Shown here: positions 18,192 through 26,322 of the stretch, piece after piece
Numbering within the stretch: the stretch's first letter is position 1
How the letters are laid out: each line of letters starts with the position of its first letter
NCBI RefSeq assembly: GCF_025140835.1
Contig: NZ_CP081153.1
Span: 496,001-560,000 of the forward strand
Source of the DNA: Aliiroseovarius sp. M344
GTDB taxonomy: Bacteria > Pseudomonadota > Alphaproteobacteria > Rhodobacterales > Rhodobacteraceae
Direction of reading: 5' to 3'
Length of the DNA: 64,000 bases
Program-made: the position numbers and the translations under genes
Notes under the pieces: model-generated
What the model saw: the letters and a program-made list of their open reading frames with translations, nothing else
Told to the model about the DNA's origin: nothing
Databases searched by the model: none

Positions 18192-19724
18192 TCACGCAAG
18201 TCTGGGAACAGCCTCAGATGACAACAGTTTCGGTTCGTGTGCCTTGACCCAATCCAGAAAAGTCTGCGCAGGCATTGGCTTGGCAATTGAATACCCCTGG
18301 GCATGATCACAGCCCAGTGCAACAAGCTTTGTATGTTCGCCATGGGTTTCGACGCCCTCAGCGACGGTCCCCACGTCCAGTTGATCCGCGATCGTCAGAA
18401 TCGCCGAGATCATGTTTTGTTGGTCAGTATCGGTGTCGATATGGGTCACGAAAGACCGGTCAATTTTGATCCGGTGCACATTGAAACGCGCAATGCTCGC
18501 GATAGACGCATTTCCAGTCCCAAAATCATCTAAGTCGATCTTGCAGCCCAAATCTGCCAAAGCATTAATGTTATGCCGGGCGACGTCATCCTCGGTCTGC
18601 GCAATGACATTTTCAAGAATTTCGACCACCAAGCGATTGGGTCGCATGTCAAATCGGTCCAGCTCCCATTTGATTTTCTCCGATAAGTTGGGGTTGTTCA
18701 GTTCCTCAGCGGAAATATTGATCGCCACAGCGGGAATTTCCAAACCTTGGCGGTCCCAGTCCTGTAACGCAGAAAGGGCACCAAACAGAACAACCTCACC
18801 CAGCCTTTCCATCAAGCCAGCCTTGGAAATGGCGGGCAGGAACGCGCCGGGCGCAATCAGCCCCATTGTCGGATGTTGCCAACGCACCAATGCTTCGCAA
18901 CCTGAAACGCGACCGGTCTTGACGCTGACTTGAGGCTGAAACCACGGTCGGATTTCTCCGGCATCAAGAGCACGGCTGAGTTCATCGCGATTGTGTTCGG
19001 AACGACCCACGCGCGCAGCCATACCGTTCGAGAAGGCGCGAATGGACCCTGGCCCTGCCAGCACTGCAACGCCAAGGGCGCTTTCGGCAGCCGCCAAAAG
19101 CGCTTCGCCCGTTGCTTCTGGGGAACGGCTTGGCAAGGCGAAGCCGACGCAAGACGACAAAAGCACCCGCGTTTGGTCAACCGAAATGGGTTCGCTGACC
19201 GCTGCTTGAAGGCGTGCGGCCAATTGCAGGGTGGCCTCCAGGTCTGCGCGCTGTCTCTTATCGATCGAGATGCCAAACCTTCCGGTGTTCAAGGCGCACA
19301 TCAAATCAGTTTCACGCAAAGTGGCTTTGACCCGATCCGCAATTGTCCTGAGGACCTGACGAATACTTTCTTCGCCAAGTTGCGCGGACAGTTTCTGGAT
19401 GTCGTCAATCTCCAGAACGAAGCAGGATTTTTCAAAATCCGCATCGCTTGCGAAACCCCGGTCCAACTGCTCAAGCAGTTTTGGCCGTCTTGGCAAGCCT
19501 GTGATCTCGTCGTTTGCCACCCCCCTCGTTGGTTTAGGGCGCGTAAGCGCGCCACCAATCGCGAGGAGACCGGGGAACAAAATGGCGACCAGAACCATCA
19601 AATTTTCCCCACCGTTCCAAAATGCCATGATCATAATCGCGGGTAGAAATGCGGCCAGATGGGGCGCGGTAAGCACAGCACGCACGCGTTTTTTTACTTG
19701 CTCAGCACCCTGAACTCCCACCAT
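18192..19724 (-). CDS. Cyclic-di-GMP phosphodiesterase with degenerate GGDEF and intact EAL domain
   Basis: A 510-residue protein with two N-terminal membrane segments (about residues 20-35 and 42-60), a GGDEF-like domain (70-240) and an EAL domain (245-505). The GGDEF active-site loop reads NTGRF (146-150), so cyclase activity is very unlikely. The EAL domain keeps EALVRW (277-282), the Asn in NISAEEL, EILENVI, DDFGTG, KIDRSFV and EGVET, so phosphodiesterase activity is likely. The start at 19724 is preferred since AAAGGAAA precedes it; a start 30 bases upstream has no such site. It probably lowers cyclic-di-GMP, with the degenerate domain as a possible GTP sensor. Confidence 0.88.
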   Translation of the reverse strand: MVGVQGAEQVKKRVRAVLTAPHLAAFLPAIMIMAFWNGGENLMVLVAILFPGLLAIGGALTRPKPTRGVANDEITGLPRRPKLLEQLDRGFASDADFEKSCFVLEIDDIQKLSAQLGEESIRQVLRTIADRVKATLRETDLMCALNTGRFGISIDKRQRADLEATLQLAARLQAAVSEPISVDQTRVLLSSCVGFALPSRSPEATGEALLAAAESALGVAVLAGPGSIRAFSNGMAARVGRSEHNRDELSRALDAGEIRPWFQPQVSVKTGRVSGCEALVRWQHPTMGLIAPGAFLPAISKAGLMERLGEVVLFGALSALQDWDRQGLEIPAVAINISAEELNNPNLSEKIKWELDRFDMRPNRLVVEILENVIAQTEDDVARHNINALADLGCKIDLDDFGTGNASIASIARFNVHRIKIDRSFVTHIDTDTDQQNMISAILTIADQLDVGTVAEGVETHGEHTKLVALGCDHAQGYSIAKPMPAQTFLDWVKAHEPKLLSSEAVPRLA

Positions 19725-19840
19725 GACAGTTTCCTTTTGTCGCCGGTCACACACGAAGGGCCCGCGTGCTTAGAAGCGCGCCCCGTCAATGGACAAACTA
19801 GGAACATGTGGTCAATCAGAAGTTAACGCGCGCCGGAAAA

Positions 19841-20692
19841 CTATGGCGAATTGTCTTCAATCGCAGGCGTTTCCCGTGCGAGCGCTTTGAAATCAAAAAG
19901 TTGTGGGTCCAACAGATGGCTTGGTCGCGTGTTCATCAGGGCCCTGAACATAACCTGACGACGACCGGGAGAGTTGGCCTCCCACGTGTCGATGATTGCC
20001 TTGACCTGTTGGCGTTGCAGCCCATCTTGAGAACCGCACAGATCACAGGGAATGATCGGATAATTCATCCGGGTGGCAAACTTCTCGCAATCCGCCTCAG
20101 CGACATGTGCGAGGGGGCGATAGACGAACAAATCTCCCTCCTCATTGAGCAGTTTTGGCGGCATTGTGGCCAGCCGACCACCATGAAACAGGTTCATAAA
20201 GAAGGTTTCAAGGATGTCGTCTCGGTGATGTCCCAGCACGACGGCGGAACACCCTTCCTCGCGCGCGATGCGGTAAAGGTTTCCACGTCGCAGGCGCGAA
20301 CATAACGAACAGAAAGTTCGGCCTTGCGGGATTTTGTCCATAACGATCGAATAGGTGTCTTCGTATTCGATCCGATGTGGCACCTGCATCTTCTCAAGAA
20401 ACTCGGGCAAGACCGTCGCGGGAAAGCCGGGTTGCCCCTGATCAAGATTGCAGGCCAACAGTTCGACCGGCAGTATCCCGCGCCATTTCAGCTCGTACAG
20501 GGCAGCCAGCATTGTGTAGCTGTCTTTACCGCCAGACAGACAAACCAGCCACTTCGCGCCGCGTTCAACCATACCATATTGGTCCAAGGCCTCGCGCACA
20601 TTGCGCATGATGCGCTTGCGCAGCTTTTTGAACTCGGTGGTCGAGGGCGCGCCGTGAAACAGCGGATGGATATCGTCAAGGTCGTCCAGCAT
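19841..20692 (-). CDS. ttcA: tRNA 2-thiocytidine synthetase TtcA
   Basis: A 283-residue PP-loop enzyme. The ATP-binding SGGKDS is at residues 53-58. The Cys pair C128/C131 ([11 protein letters not shown]) and C216/C219 (CDLCG) are the cluster and sulfur-transfer cysteines of TtcA. It thiolates cytidine 32 in some tRNAs. I start it at [12 protein letters not shown] (20692), because a 13-bp hairpin at 20734-20763 lies in the extra sequence upstream that a longer reading would translate. Two DUF1127-like small genes lie directly upstream. Confidence 0.93.
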   Translation of the reverse strand: MLDDLDDIHPLFHGAPSTTEFKKLRKRIMRNVREALDQYGMVERGAKWLVCLSGGKDSYTMLAALYELKWRGILPVELLACNLDQGQPGFPATVLPEFLEKMQVPHRIEYEDTYSIVMDKIPQGRTFCSLCSRLRRGNLYRIAREEGCSAVVLGHHRDDILETFFMNLFHGGRLATMPPKLLNEEGDLFVYRPLAHVAEADCEKFATRMNYPIIPCDLCGSQDGLQRQQVKAIIDTWEANSPGRRQVMFRALMNTRPSHLLDPQLFDFKALARETPAIEDNSP

Positions 20693-20733
20693 GGGCGCGG
20701 CATATGGGAAAAAAGGCAGCCGGGCAAGGGAAA

Positions 20734-20763
20734 GCAGAGGCATGCGGTTTCGCATGCCTCTGC
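20734..20763 (-). terminator. Perfect 13-bp hairpin between a small gene and ttcA
   Basis: GCAGAGGCATGCG pairs with CGCATGCCTCTGC (20734-20746, 20751-20763) around a 4-nt loop. Read leftward it starts six bases after the stop of the 84-residue gene and is followed by CTTTCCC rather than a long T run. It probably ends or attenuates that transcript before ttcA. Confidence 0.6.
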
Positions 20764-20768
20764 GTTGC

Positions 20769-21023
20769 TTACCGTAACAGAAGCTGTTTCTGGTGCGGCA
20801 TTTCCGGTGTGTCCTGCGGAAGATTTAGATCCCGGCGTGCGGCCGGGCCAAGGTCTTCAAGGCGCAGCAGGTGGGACGGTCGCGCGAACAGGGCGGCCCG
20901 GATCACCCGCCAGCGTCCATGGCGTTCGATCAGCCCCAACAGGGCAGATTGCAGTCGTCGCCTGTGGTGTCGCCGCCGTGGCAGCGTCAGCGAATACGTC
21001 ATCGTCATTCTCCAGTCGCTCAT
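20769..21023 (-). CDS. Small basic protein, DUF1127-like, paralogue of the next gene
   Basis: An 84-residue Arg-rich protein. The centre reads [15 protein letters not shown], then [13 protein letters not shown]. The second block resembles the LRRDIGL signature of DUF1127/YjiS-type small proteins, some of which affect RNA metabolism and stress survival in other bacteria; I infer relationship from the motif only. It shares the same layout with the gene at 21105-21329, so the pair probably arose by duplication. Translation may start at the second or third Met (MTMTYSL). Followed by the hairpin at 20734-20763. Confidence 0.6.
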   Translation of the reverse strand: MSDWRMTMTYSLTLPRRRHHRRRLQSALLGLIERHGRWRVIRAALFARPSHLLRLEDLGPAARRDLNLPQDTPEMPHQKQLLLR

Positions 21024-21104
21024 TTGGAGGCCTTGTCGGGCCTCAAGTTAGCTTTAGGTCAAGAAGTTTCTGGCCCGCCCCAACAAAAACGGGGCGGGAT
21101 AGGA

Positions 21105-21329
21105 TCAGAAACGCAGATCAAGCAGCACTGGCGGAGGGTGACTGGGCGGCAGCCCCACGTCGCGACGCAGATGGTCGGACATGTGATCCGTGCGCGGTCG
21201 CCGATGACGCCGGGTTGCGAGATTTGCGACCAGCACGCGCACGACGCGCCATGCGCCGTGATTTGTGATCAGATCGTCAACCAGATCGTTGAGCCGAAGC
21301 GGTTCGGTTTTAAAATTCGAGTCCATCAT
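21105..21329 (-). CDS. Small protein, DUF1127-like, paralogue of the previous gene
   Basis: A 74-residue protein. NHGAWRVVRVLVANL and HLRRDVGLPPSHPP line up with [15 protein letters not shown] and [14 protein letters not shown] in its downstream neighbour, with Trp, Arg and the RRD-x-x-LP block kept. The LRRDVGL block is like the DUF1127 signature. No clear ribosome site is seen before the two possible ATG codons at 21329 and 21326. A 6-bp hairpin CCGGTG/CACCGG (21340-21345, 21350-21355) sits just upstream. Function unknown. Confidence 0.6.
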   Translation of the reverse strand: MMDSNFKTEPLRLNDLVDDLITNHGAWRVVRVLVANLATRRHRRPRTDHMSDHLRRDVGLPPSHPPPVLLDLRF

Positions 21330-21690
21330 GGGTTCGTTACCGGTGGGGACACCGGCCCTCTTTTTTGGTTTGTGGTTATTTGGACTCTCTGACGCGGGTG
21401 TTGGTCGCAGACACAGCTAAAGTGTCAGGACAAGCACAGGTCAAAGATGTCAGAAATGCCCATCACGGGCGGCTCAATGGGGCCTTTAGGCGCGTGATGC
21501 AGTCATCACGAGGCGGGAAAGCCCCATAGTACCGAAACGCGGCAGGCGAGATGGAGAACGCTGGTATTCATCATGTAACGCCTCCTTTTGTTGTGAGCGT
21601 TGCGGTTGGCGCTGTTTTAGAGCACGGATCGCGATTCTCAAGAACTAAGCGCAAGAAGTCGCGTTGTGTGGCCATGGTGGCACGGTGCGA
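21330..21690. other. Intergenic region between the small paralogues and yidD
   Basis: About 360 bp. Besides the 22-codon frame at 21506-21574, it holds a hairpin at 21340-21355 followed on the + strand by a T run, and GCCC/GGGC and TGATG/CATCA short stems on the leftward strand. TTGAGA and TAAAAC, 16 bp apart, lie on the leftward strand near 21610-21645 and may be a weak promoter. No larger gene is credible. Confidence 0.5.
21506..21574 (-). CDS. 22-residue ORF with a very strong ribosome binding site
   Basis: The frame reads MMNTSVLHLACRVSVLWGFP plus two residues and ends in TGA at 21506-21508. AAAGGAGG lies six bases before the first ATG, the best Shine-Dalgarno in this part of the window. 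The stop codon sits in a small hairpin (TGATG/CATCA). I recognise no family. It could be a leader peptide that couples to the small paralogous genes downstream, or a hydrophobic small protein; either is inference. It is too short to be judged by codon bias. Confidence 0.45.
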   Translation of the reverse strand: MMNTSVLHLACRVSVLWGFPAS

Positions 21691-21939
21691 TCAGTCGTGA
21701 TCCCGGCAATCATGATCTGTTCCGGGGACCGGGTCATAGCCGCACGACCCCCATGGGTTGCACCGCGCGATCCGCTTGGCTGCAAGCCACCCGCCCTTGA
21801 ACGCGCCATGTTTCTGCAACGCTTCAAGTGCATAGGCGCTGCAGGTGGGCTGATATCGGCAGTTGAACCCAACCCATGGGCTGAAAACCGCGCGATAGGC
21901 GCGGATGGGTAAGGACAAGATGAAGGCGGCGGGGTTCAT
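21691..21939 (-). CDS. yidD: Membrane protein insertion efficiency factor YidD
   Basis: An 82-residue protein. The motifs [27 protein letters not shown] and [17 protein letters not shown] are diagnostic, including the three conserved Cys. YidD binds the inner membrane by an amphipathic N-terminal helix and helps YidC. The stop of rnpA overlaps its start by 4 bp. It sits at the end of rpmH-rnpA-yidD, the usual order. Confidence 0.95.
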   Translation of the reverse strand: MNPAAFILSLPIRAYRAVFSPWVGFNCRYQPTCSAYALEALQKHGAFKGGWLAAKRIARCNPWGSCGYDPVPGTDHDCRDHD

Positions 21940-22376
21940 GGCTTTTTGCGCGGGGTATGAATCTGTTTCAGGGCGCGGACGAGATCCGCTTTCAGATCAA
22001 CATAGTCATGGCTTGCGGTTTTTTCCGCGCGACCGATCAGCACATAGTCCCAGCCCGGTTTACCCATGGCAGGCAGAACGTCGCGCGCGATGGCGCGAAG
22101 GCGCCGCTTGGCTTTGTTGCGCGCCACGGCGTTGCCGACTTTTTTTGAGCAGGTGTAGCCGACGCGGGTTTGGTCGGCTGGTGCTTTCTCGTCCGCCCCA
22201 CGCTGACGGGCTTGCAAAAGGAAAGCAGGCGCGGGCGCGCGTCTGGCGCGGGCAGCGGCCAGAAAATCCCGACGTTCGGTTAGGGTCGCGATCTTACGTT
22301 CGCTCGCGCAAACGGAAACCGCCGCAGACCTTTCGGTCCCGGCGGTTTTCGATGTGTCAGCTTTGGGCGCAGACAT
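21936..22376 (-). CDS. rnpA: Ribonuclease P protein component
   Basis: A 146-residue basic protein. After an N-terminal extension of about 25 residues the family begins with [15 protein letters not shown], then [25 protein letters not shown], the RNR box, and GWDYVLIGR. It binds the leader of precursor tRNA with the RNase P RNA. The extension ([18 protein letters not shown]) may partly reflect a start further upstream than the true one; an internal GTG in VSVCASERK is a possible alternative. rpmH precedes it by 17 bp. Confidence 0.92.
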   Translation of the reverse strand: MSAPKADTSKTAGTERSAAVSVCASERKIATLTERRDFLAAARARRAPAPAFLLQARQRGADEKAPADQTRVGYTCSKKVGNAVARNKAKRRLRAIARDVLPAMGKPGWDYVLIGRAEKTASHDYVDLKADLVRALKQIHTPRKKP

Positions 22377-22393
22377 GGCTGCGACCCGACGGC

Positions 22394-22528
22394 TTATGCG
22401 CTCAGCGACTTCCGACCGCGTGCACGGCGCGCGTTCAGAATCTTACGGCCAGCGGCAGAAGCCATGCGCGCACGGAAGCCGTGGCGGCGTTTGCGAACCA
22501 GGTTCGAAGGTTGGTAGGTGCGTTTCAT
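22394..22528 (-). CDS. rpmH: 50S ribosomal protein L34
   Basis: A 44-residue protein read directly from the leftward strand: [20 protein letters not shown], followed by [19 protein letters not shown] and KSLSA, ending in TAA at 22394-22396. This is a textbook L34 sequence. It is the first gene of rpmH-rnpA-yidD and is driven by the promoter at 22594-22622. Confidence 0.97.
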   Translation of the reverse strand: MKRTYQPSNLVRKRRHGFRARMASAAGRKILNARRARGRKSLSA

Positions 22529-22593
22529 CGCCCGTCTCCGTCATATGCGTCCCAATCCCGGTGGATTCGGCGCGTGTGTTATTCGAAGCCCGG

Positions 22594-22622
22594 TCTATAG
22601 GGGGCATTCAGGGGCAAGTCAA
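22594..22622 (-). promoter_or_regulatory. Sigma-70 promoter of rpmH-rnpA-yidD
   Basis: On the leftward strand TTGACT (22617-22622) and TATAGA (22594-22599) are separated by exactly 17 bp. Transcription should start near 22587, leaving a leader of about 59 bases before rpmH. It is the best match to consensus seen in the window. Confidence 0.82.
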
Positions 22623-22787
22623 ATGGCTGATGAAATATTTTCGTCCCTTTTGTTACATCCTTATGCGATTTTTTCACCCCTGTTCAACCACGCGTGATGT
22701 GGGTGGGCAAGACGGGCGATTGCGCTCATGTTGCCAGAAACCCAATGCGGCCCGTCCGCTGTATTGCCCCATGGCATGGAAAGACCA

Positions 22788-23531
22788 ATGATGATGACTG
22801 AACCGGATGCGGATATGCAGAAACCCGCACAGAACGCCTTGTTGCGGCGCCTGCCGCTGATCGCGATCTTGAGCGTTGCCGTTATTGGCGCGCTTACCCT
22901 GCGCGATTACCTGAGTTTTGAGACATTGGCGCAAAACCGCGAGGCGCTTTTGGCGTTTCGTGACACCAATTACGCGCTGACCGTCGGGGTGTTTATCGCG
23001 GCTTATGTGGTGATTGTTGGCTTTTCGCTGCCCGGCGCCACCATTGCCACCCTGACCGGAGGGTTTCTCTTCGCGACCTTCCCCGGCGTGCTCTTCAACG
23101 TTTTAGCCGCCACAATCGGGGCGACGATCATCTTTCTTGCCGCGCGCTGGGGGCTGGGTGAACGCCTTGCCGCCAAGATGGAAGGTAGCGAAGGTGCTGT
23201 TAAGAACATCAAAGACGGGATCGACGAAAACCAGTGGTCGGTTCTGTTCCTGATCCGCCTTGTCCCTGCCGTGCCATTTTTCGTGGCCAACCTGATCCCT
23301 GCGCTGGTCGGCGTGCCGCTGCACCGATTTGTCGTCTCGACCTTCCTTGGCATCATTCCCGGCGGATTGGTCTATACGTCTGTTGGGGCTGGTCTGGGCG
23401 AGGTCTTCGCCCGTGGCGAAACGCCTAATCTGGGCATCATATTCGAGCCGCATATTCTCTTGCCCATACTGGGTCTGGCCGCGCTGGCCGCCCTGCCGAT
23501 GCTCATCAAGCTTTTCAAGAAGGACGCCTGA
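22788..23531 (+). CDS. VTT-domain (TVP38/TMEM64, DedA-like) membrane protein
   Basis: A 247-residue inner-membrane protein with about six hydrophobic segments. The VTT signature is visible in FSLPGATIATLTGGFLFAT and later FLIRLVPAVPFFVANLIPALVGV with STFLGIIPGGLVYTSVGAGLG. Related DedA proteins move lipids across membranes. The ATG at 22788, the first of three in a row, follows GGAAAG; a longer reading from 22728 is less likely. The stop is one base before the flavoprotein start, so the two are an operon, an arrangement often seen for this pair. Confidence 0.87.
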   Translation: MMMTEPDADMQKPAQNALLRRLPLIAILSVAVIGALTLRDYLSFETLAQNREALLAFRDTNYALTVGVFIAAYVVIVGFSLPGATIATLTGGFLFATFPGVLFNVLAATIGATIIFLAARWGLGERLAAKMEGSEGAVKNIKDGIDENQWSVLFLIRLVPAVPFFVANLIPALVGVPLHRFVVSTFLGIIPGGLVYTSVGAGLGEVFARGETPNLGIIFEPHILLPILGLAALAALPMLIKLFKKDA

Positions 23532-23532
23532 T

Positions 23533-24903
23533 ATGGCTGAACGGATCAAAACGGATGTCTGCATCATTGGTGCAGGCTCGGGCGGGCTGTCGGTGGCGGC
23601 GGGTGCTGTTCAGATGGGGGCATCGGTTGTCCTTCTGGAAGGCCATAAAATGGGGGGGGACTGCCTGAACTACGGCTGCGTTCCGTCCAAAGCACTGCTG
23701 CATGCGGGCAAGTCCGGCATGGGCTGGGCCGAGGCGCATGACCATGTGCGAAACACCATCGCAACCATTGAACCCCACGATTCAGTCGAACGGTTCGAGG
23801 GGCTGGGCGTGCGCGTCATCACGGAAAACGGCCAGTTCATCTCAGAAAACGAGGTTCAGGCCGGCGAACATGTGATCGAAGCCCGTCGTTTCGTGATTTC
23901 GACCGGGTCGTCGCCATTCGTGCCGCCGATTCCGGGCATCGAGAACGTGCCCTATGAGACGAATGAAACCATCTTCGAGATGAAAGAACAGCCAGAACAC
24001 CTTTTGATTGTCGGTGGTGGTCCCATCGGTATGGAAATGGCGCAAGCGCATCGCCGTCTTGGCTGTGAGGTTACAGTTATTGAAGGCATGAAAGCGCTGG
24101 GCCGGGATGATCCTGAAATGGCGGCGCAGGTTCTGAAAGCACTTCGCGACGAGGGCATCGCCATCGAAGAAGATGCCATGGCCGCAGAGGTTCGCGGCAA
24201 AGCTGGCGAGATCGAGGTCGAAGCCAAGGATGGCCGCATCTTCAAAGGCACTCATCTGTTGATGGCCGTGGGCCGCAAGCCCAACACCGACAAGCTGAAC
24301 CTAGACGCGGCGGGCATCGAGCCCACCCGCGGAGGGATCAAGGTGGATGAAAGCCTGCGCACAACGAACCGGAAGGTCTATGCCATTGGGGATGTCGCGG
24401 GTGGGCTGCAATTTACTCATGTGGCGGGCTACCACGCCGGCGTGATCATTCGCTCGATGCTGTTTGGGCTGCCGTCAAAGCAACGCACGGATCACATTCC
24501 GTGGGCCACGTACACCTCGCCCGAGATGGCACAGATCGGCTTGACCGAGGCGCAGGCCAAAGACGCGCACGGTAACAAAATGGAAGTTGCGCGTTTTGAT
24601 TTCGCTGGCAACGACCGGGCCATTGCCACGCAACAAACCAATGGTCTGATCAAGGTGATGATCGTGAAAGGTCGCCCTGTGGGTGTCTCGATTGTTGGGC
24701 CCAACGCAGGTGAAATGATCAACCTCTGGGCGCTCGCACTCGCCAACCGGCTGAAAATGGGGCAGATTGCCGCCATGGTCGCGCCATACCCGACGATGGC
24801 GGAAGTCAGCAAACGCGCAGCAGGGGCCTATTTCTCGCCGCGACTGTTTGATAACCCTTGGGTTAAGCGGATTGTCGGACTGGTACAGAAGGTCCTGCCG
24901 TGA
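23533..24903 (+). CDS. Mercuric-reductase-like flavoprotein disulfide oxidoreductase
   Basis: A 456-residue class I pyridine nucleotide-disulfide oxidoreductase. FAD motif: CIIGAGSGGLSVAAGA; redox-active disulfide: GGDCLNYGCVPSKALL; NAD(P) motif: LLIVGGGPIGMEMAQAHRRL; second FAD motif: VYAIGDVAGG. In the interface domain the catalytic His-Pro-Thr of dihydrolipoamide dehydrogenase is replaced by Tyr in APYPTMAEVSKRAAG, as in mercuric reductase, but there is neither an N-terminal metal-binding domain nor a C-terminal Cys-Cys pair. So it is not a proven MerA; a role in disulfide or quinone reduction at the membrane with the VTT partner is possible. No mer genes are near. Confidence 0.85.
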   Translation: MAERIKTDVCIIGAGSGGLSVAAGAVQMGASVVLLEGHKMGGDCLNYGCVPSKALLHAGKSGMGWAEAHDHVRNTIATIEPHDSVERFEGLGVRVITENGQFISENEVQAGEHVIEARRFVISTGSSPFVPPIPGIENVPYETNETIFEMKEQPEHLLIVGGGPIGMEMAQAHRRLGCEVTVIEGMKALGRDDPEMAAQVLKALRDEGIAIEEDAMAAEVRGKAGEIEVEAKDGRIFKGTHLLMAVGRKPNTDKLNLDAAGIEPTRGGIKVDESLRTTNRKVYAIGDVAGGLQFTHVAGYHAGVIIRSMLFGLPSKQRTDHIPWATYTSPEMAQIGLTEAQAKDAHGNKMEVARFDFAGNDRAIATQQTNGLIKVMIVKGRPVGVSIVGPNAGEMINLWALALANRLKMGQIAAMVAPYPTMAEVSKRAAGAYFSPRLFDNPWVKRIVGLVQKVLP

Positions 24904-24927
24904 AGTTTTAAGGGCGGAGCGCACAAC

Positions 24928-26316
24928 GTGTTGAACACTCTTTCAGGCCGTTTTCTGATCTTGACGACGCTGTTCGTCATGTTGGCTGAAGTGTTGATCT
25001 TTGTGCCGTCTGTCGCGCGGTTTCGCGAGGATTACCTGAGCACCCGGCTGGAACGGGCACAGATCGCGTCGCTTGTGCTTCTTGCAGACGACATGATCGC
25101 GCCGGAGCTTGAAGCCGAACTTCTGGAAAACGCCGAGGTCTATAACGTGGCGTTGCGCCGGGACGAAGTGCGGGAGTTGATGTTGTCCTCTCCGATGCCA
25201 CAACCGGTCGATAAAACCTTCGATCTGCGCCACTCCACAGCTTTCAGCCTGATGCGCGATGCAATCTCGCAATTGTTTACGCCTAAGCCGGAAGTGATCC
25301 GCGTGATCGGGGACCCGGTGCGCAAAGGGGGCTTGGTGATCGAGATCACCATGATGACCGGAAAATTGCGGGCCGCGATGCTCGATTACGGGCTGAACAT
25401 CTTATATCTGTCGGCGGTCATCTCAGTCATAACCGCAAGCTTACTTTTCTTGGCGGTGCGGTCCTTGATGGTGCGTCCGATCAGGCGGGTGGTCGACAAC
25501 ATGAAAGACTATGCCATCAACCCGGAAGACGCGCGTCGGATCATTCAACCCAGCACCAATGTCACCGAGTTGCGCGATGCTGAACTGGCGCTGAAAAGCC
25601 TGCAAACTGACCTGACCAGCGCCTTGAAGCAGAAAGAACGGCTGGCGCAACTGGGTGGGGCTGTCGCGCGGATCAGCCATGATTTGCGTAACATCCTGAC
25701 CACCGCACAGTTATTTGCTGATCGGATGGAGAACAGCAAAGATCCGATGGTCAAGCGCGTTGGGCCAAAGCTGGTCAATTCGATCCATCGCGCCGTCAGC
25801 CTGTGCGAGAATACGTTGACCTTCGGCAAGGCAGAAGAGCCTGCACCAGCCCTGGGTTGGATCGTACTGGCTGATCTGGCAGGTGACATATTTGAAAGCG
25901 AACGGCTTGCCGCTGGCGACCATGACATCTCGTTCGGCGAGGATATACCGGCGGGGCTGACCCTTCGTGCTGATCCCGAACAACTGTATCGCGTGCTTCT
26001 GAACCTAGTGCGTAATGCGCGACAAGCCATTGTCGCGACCGGAAAACCGGGCGAGGTGGCCGTTCAGGCCGTCGAGACAGAAAAAGACTGGCAAATTCGC
26101 GTTGTCGATACCGGGCCAGGTCTTCCGAAAATGTCGCAAGAGCACTTGTTTCAACCCTTCGCCGGTACCAACCGCAAGGGTGGGTCGGGGCTTGGGCTGG
26201 CAATCGCGGCCGAGCTGGTGCGCGGACACGGTGGGGGGCTGGTGTTGGAAAGATCCGGGCCTGAAGGCACCTCGTTCTTGCTGACCTTGCCAAAGGAAGT
26301 CGCGCACGTCGCTTGA
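24928..26316 (+). CDS. Sensor histidine kinase (HAMP, HisKA, HATPase)
   Basis: A 462-residue kinase starting at GTG. Two membrane helices (about residues 8-28 and 157-178) flank a periplasmic domain of about 125 residues; a HAMP-like linker follows (VRPIRRVVDNMKDYA). The phospho-acceptor is H251 in GGAVARISHDLRNILTTAQ. ATP-site boxes are NLVRNARQAI, VVDTGPGLP and GGSGLGLAIAAELVRGHGG. It lies 24 bp after the flavoprotein gene and may be in its operon, but no response regulator gene is nearby, so the partner is unknown. Confidence 0.9.
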   Translation: MLNTLSGRFLILTTLFVMLAEVLIFVPSVARFREDYLSTRLERAQIASLVLLADDMIAPELEAELLENAEVYNVALRRDEVRELMLSSPMPQPVDKTFDLRHSTAFSLMRDAISQLFTPKPEVIRVIGDPVRKGGLVIEITMMTGKLRAAMLDYGLNILYLSAVISVITASLLFLAVRSLMVRPIRRVVDNMKDYAINPEDARRIIQPSTNVTELRDAELALKSLQTDLTSALKQKERLAQLGGAVARISHDLRNILTTAQLFADRMENSKDPMVKRVGPKLVNSIHRAVSLCENTLTFGKAEEPAPALGWIVLADLAGDIFESERLAAGDHDISFGEDIPAGLTLRADPEQLYRVLLNLVRNARQAIVATGKPGEVAVQAVETEKDWQIRVVDTGPGLPKMSQEHLFQPFAGTNRKGGSGLGLAIAAELVRGHGGGLVLERSGPEGTSFLLTLPKEVAHVA

Positions 26317-26322
26317 CCAAGG

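Noticed and set aside
20324..21268. A 314-codon + strand frame spanning ttcA and the small paralogues
   Set aside because: It is antisense to ttcA, whose motifs are intact, and has no family similarity or ribosome site.
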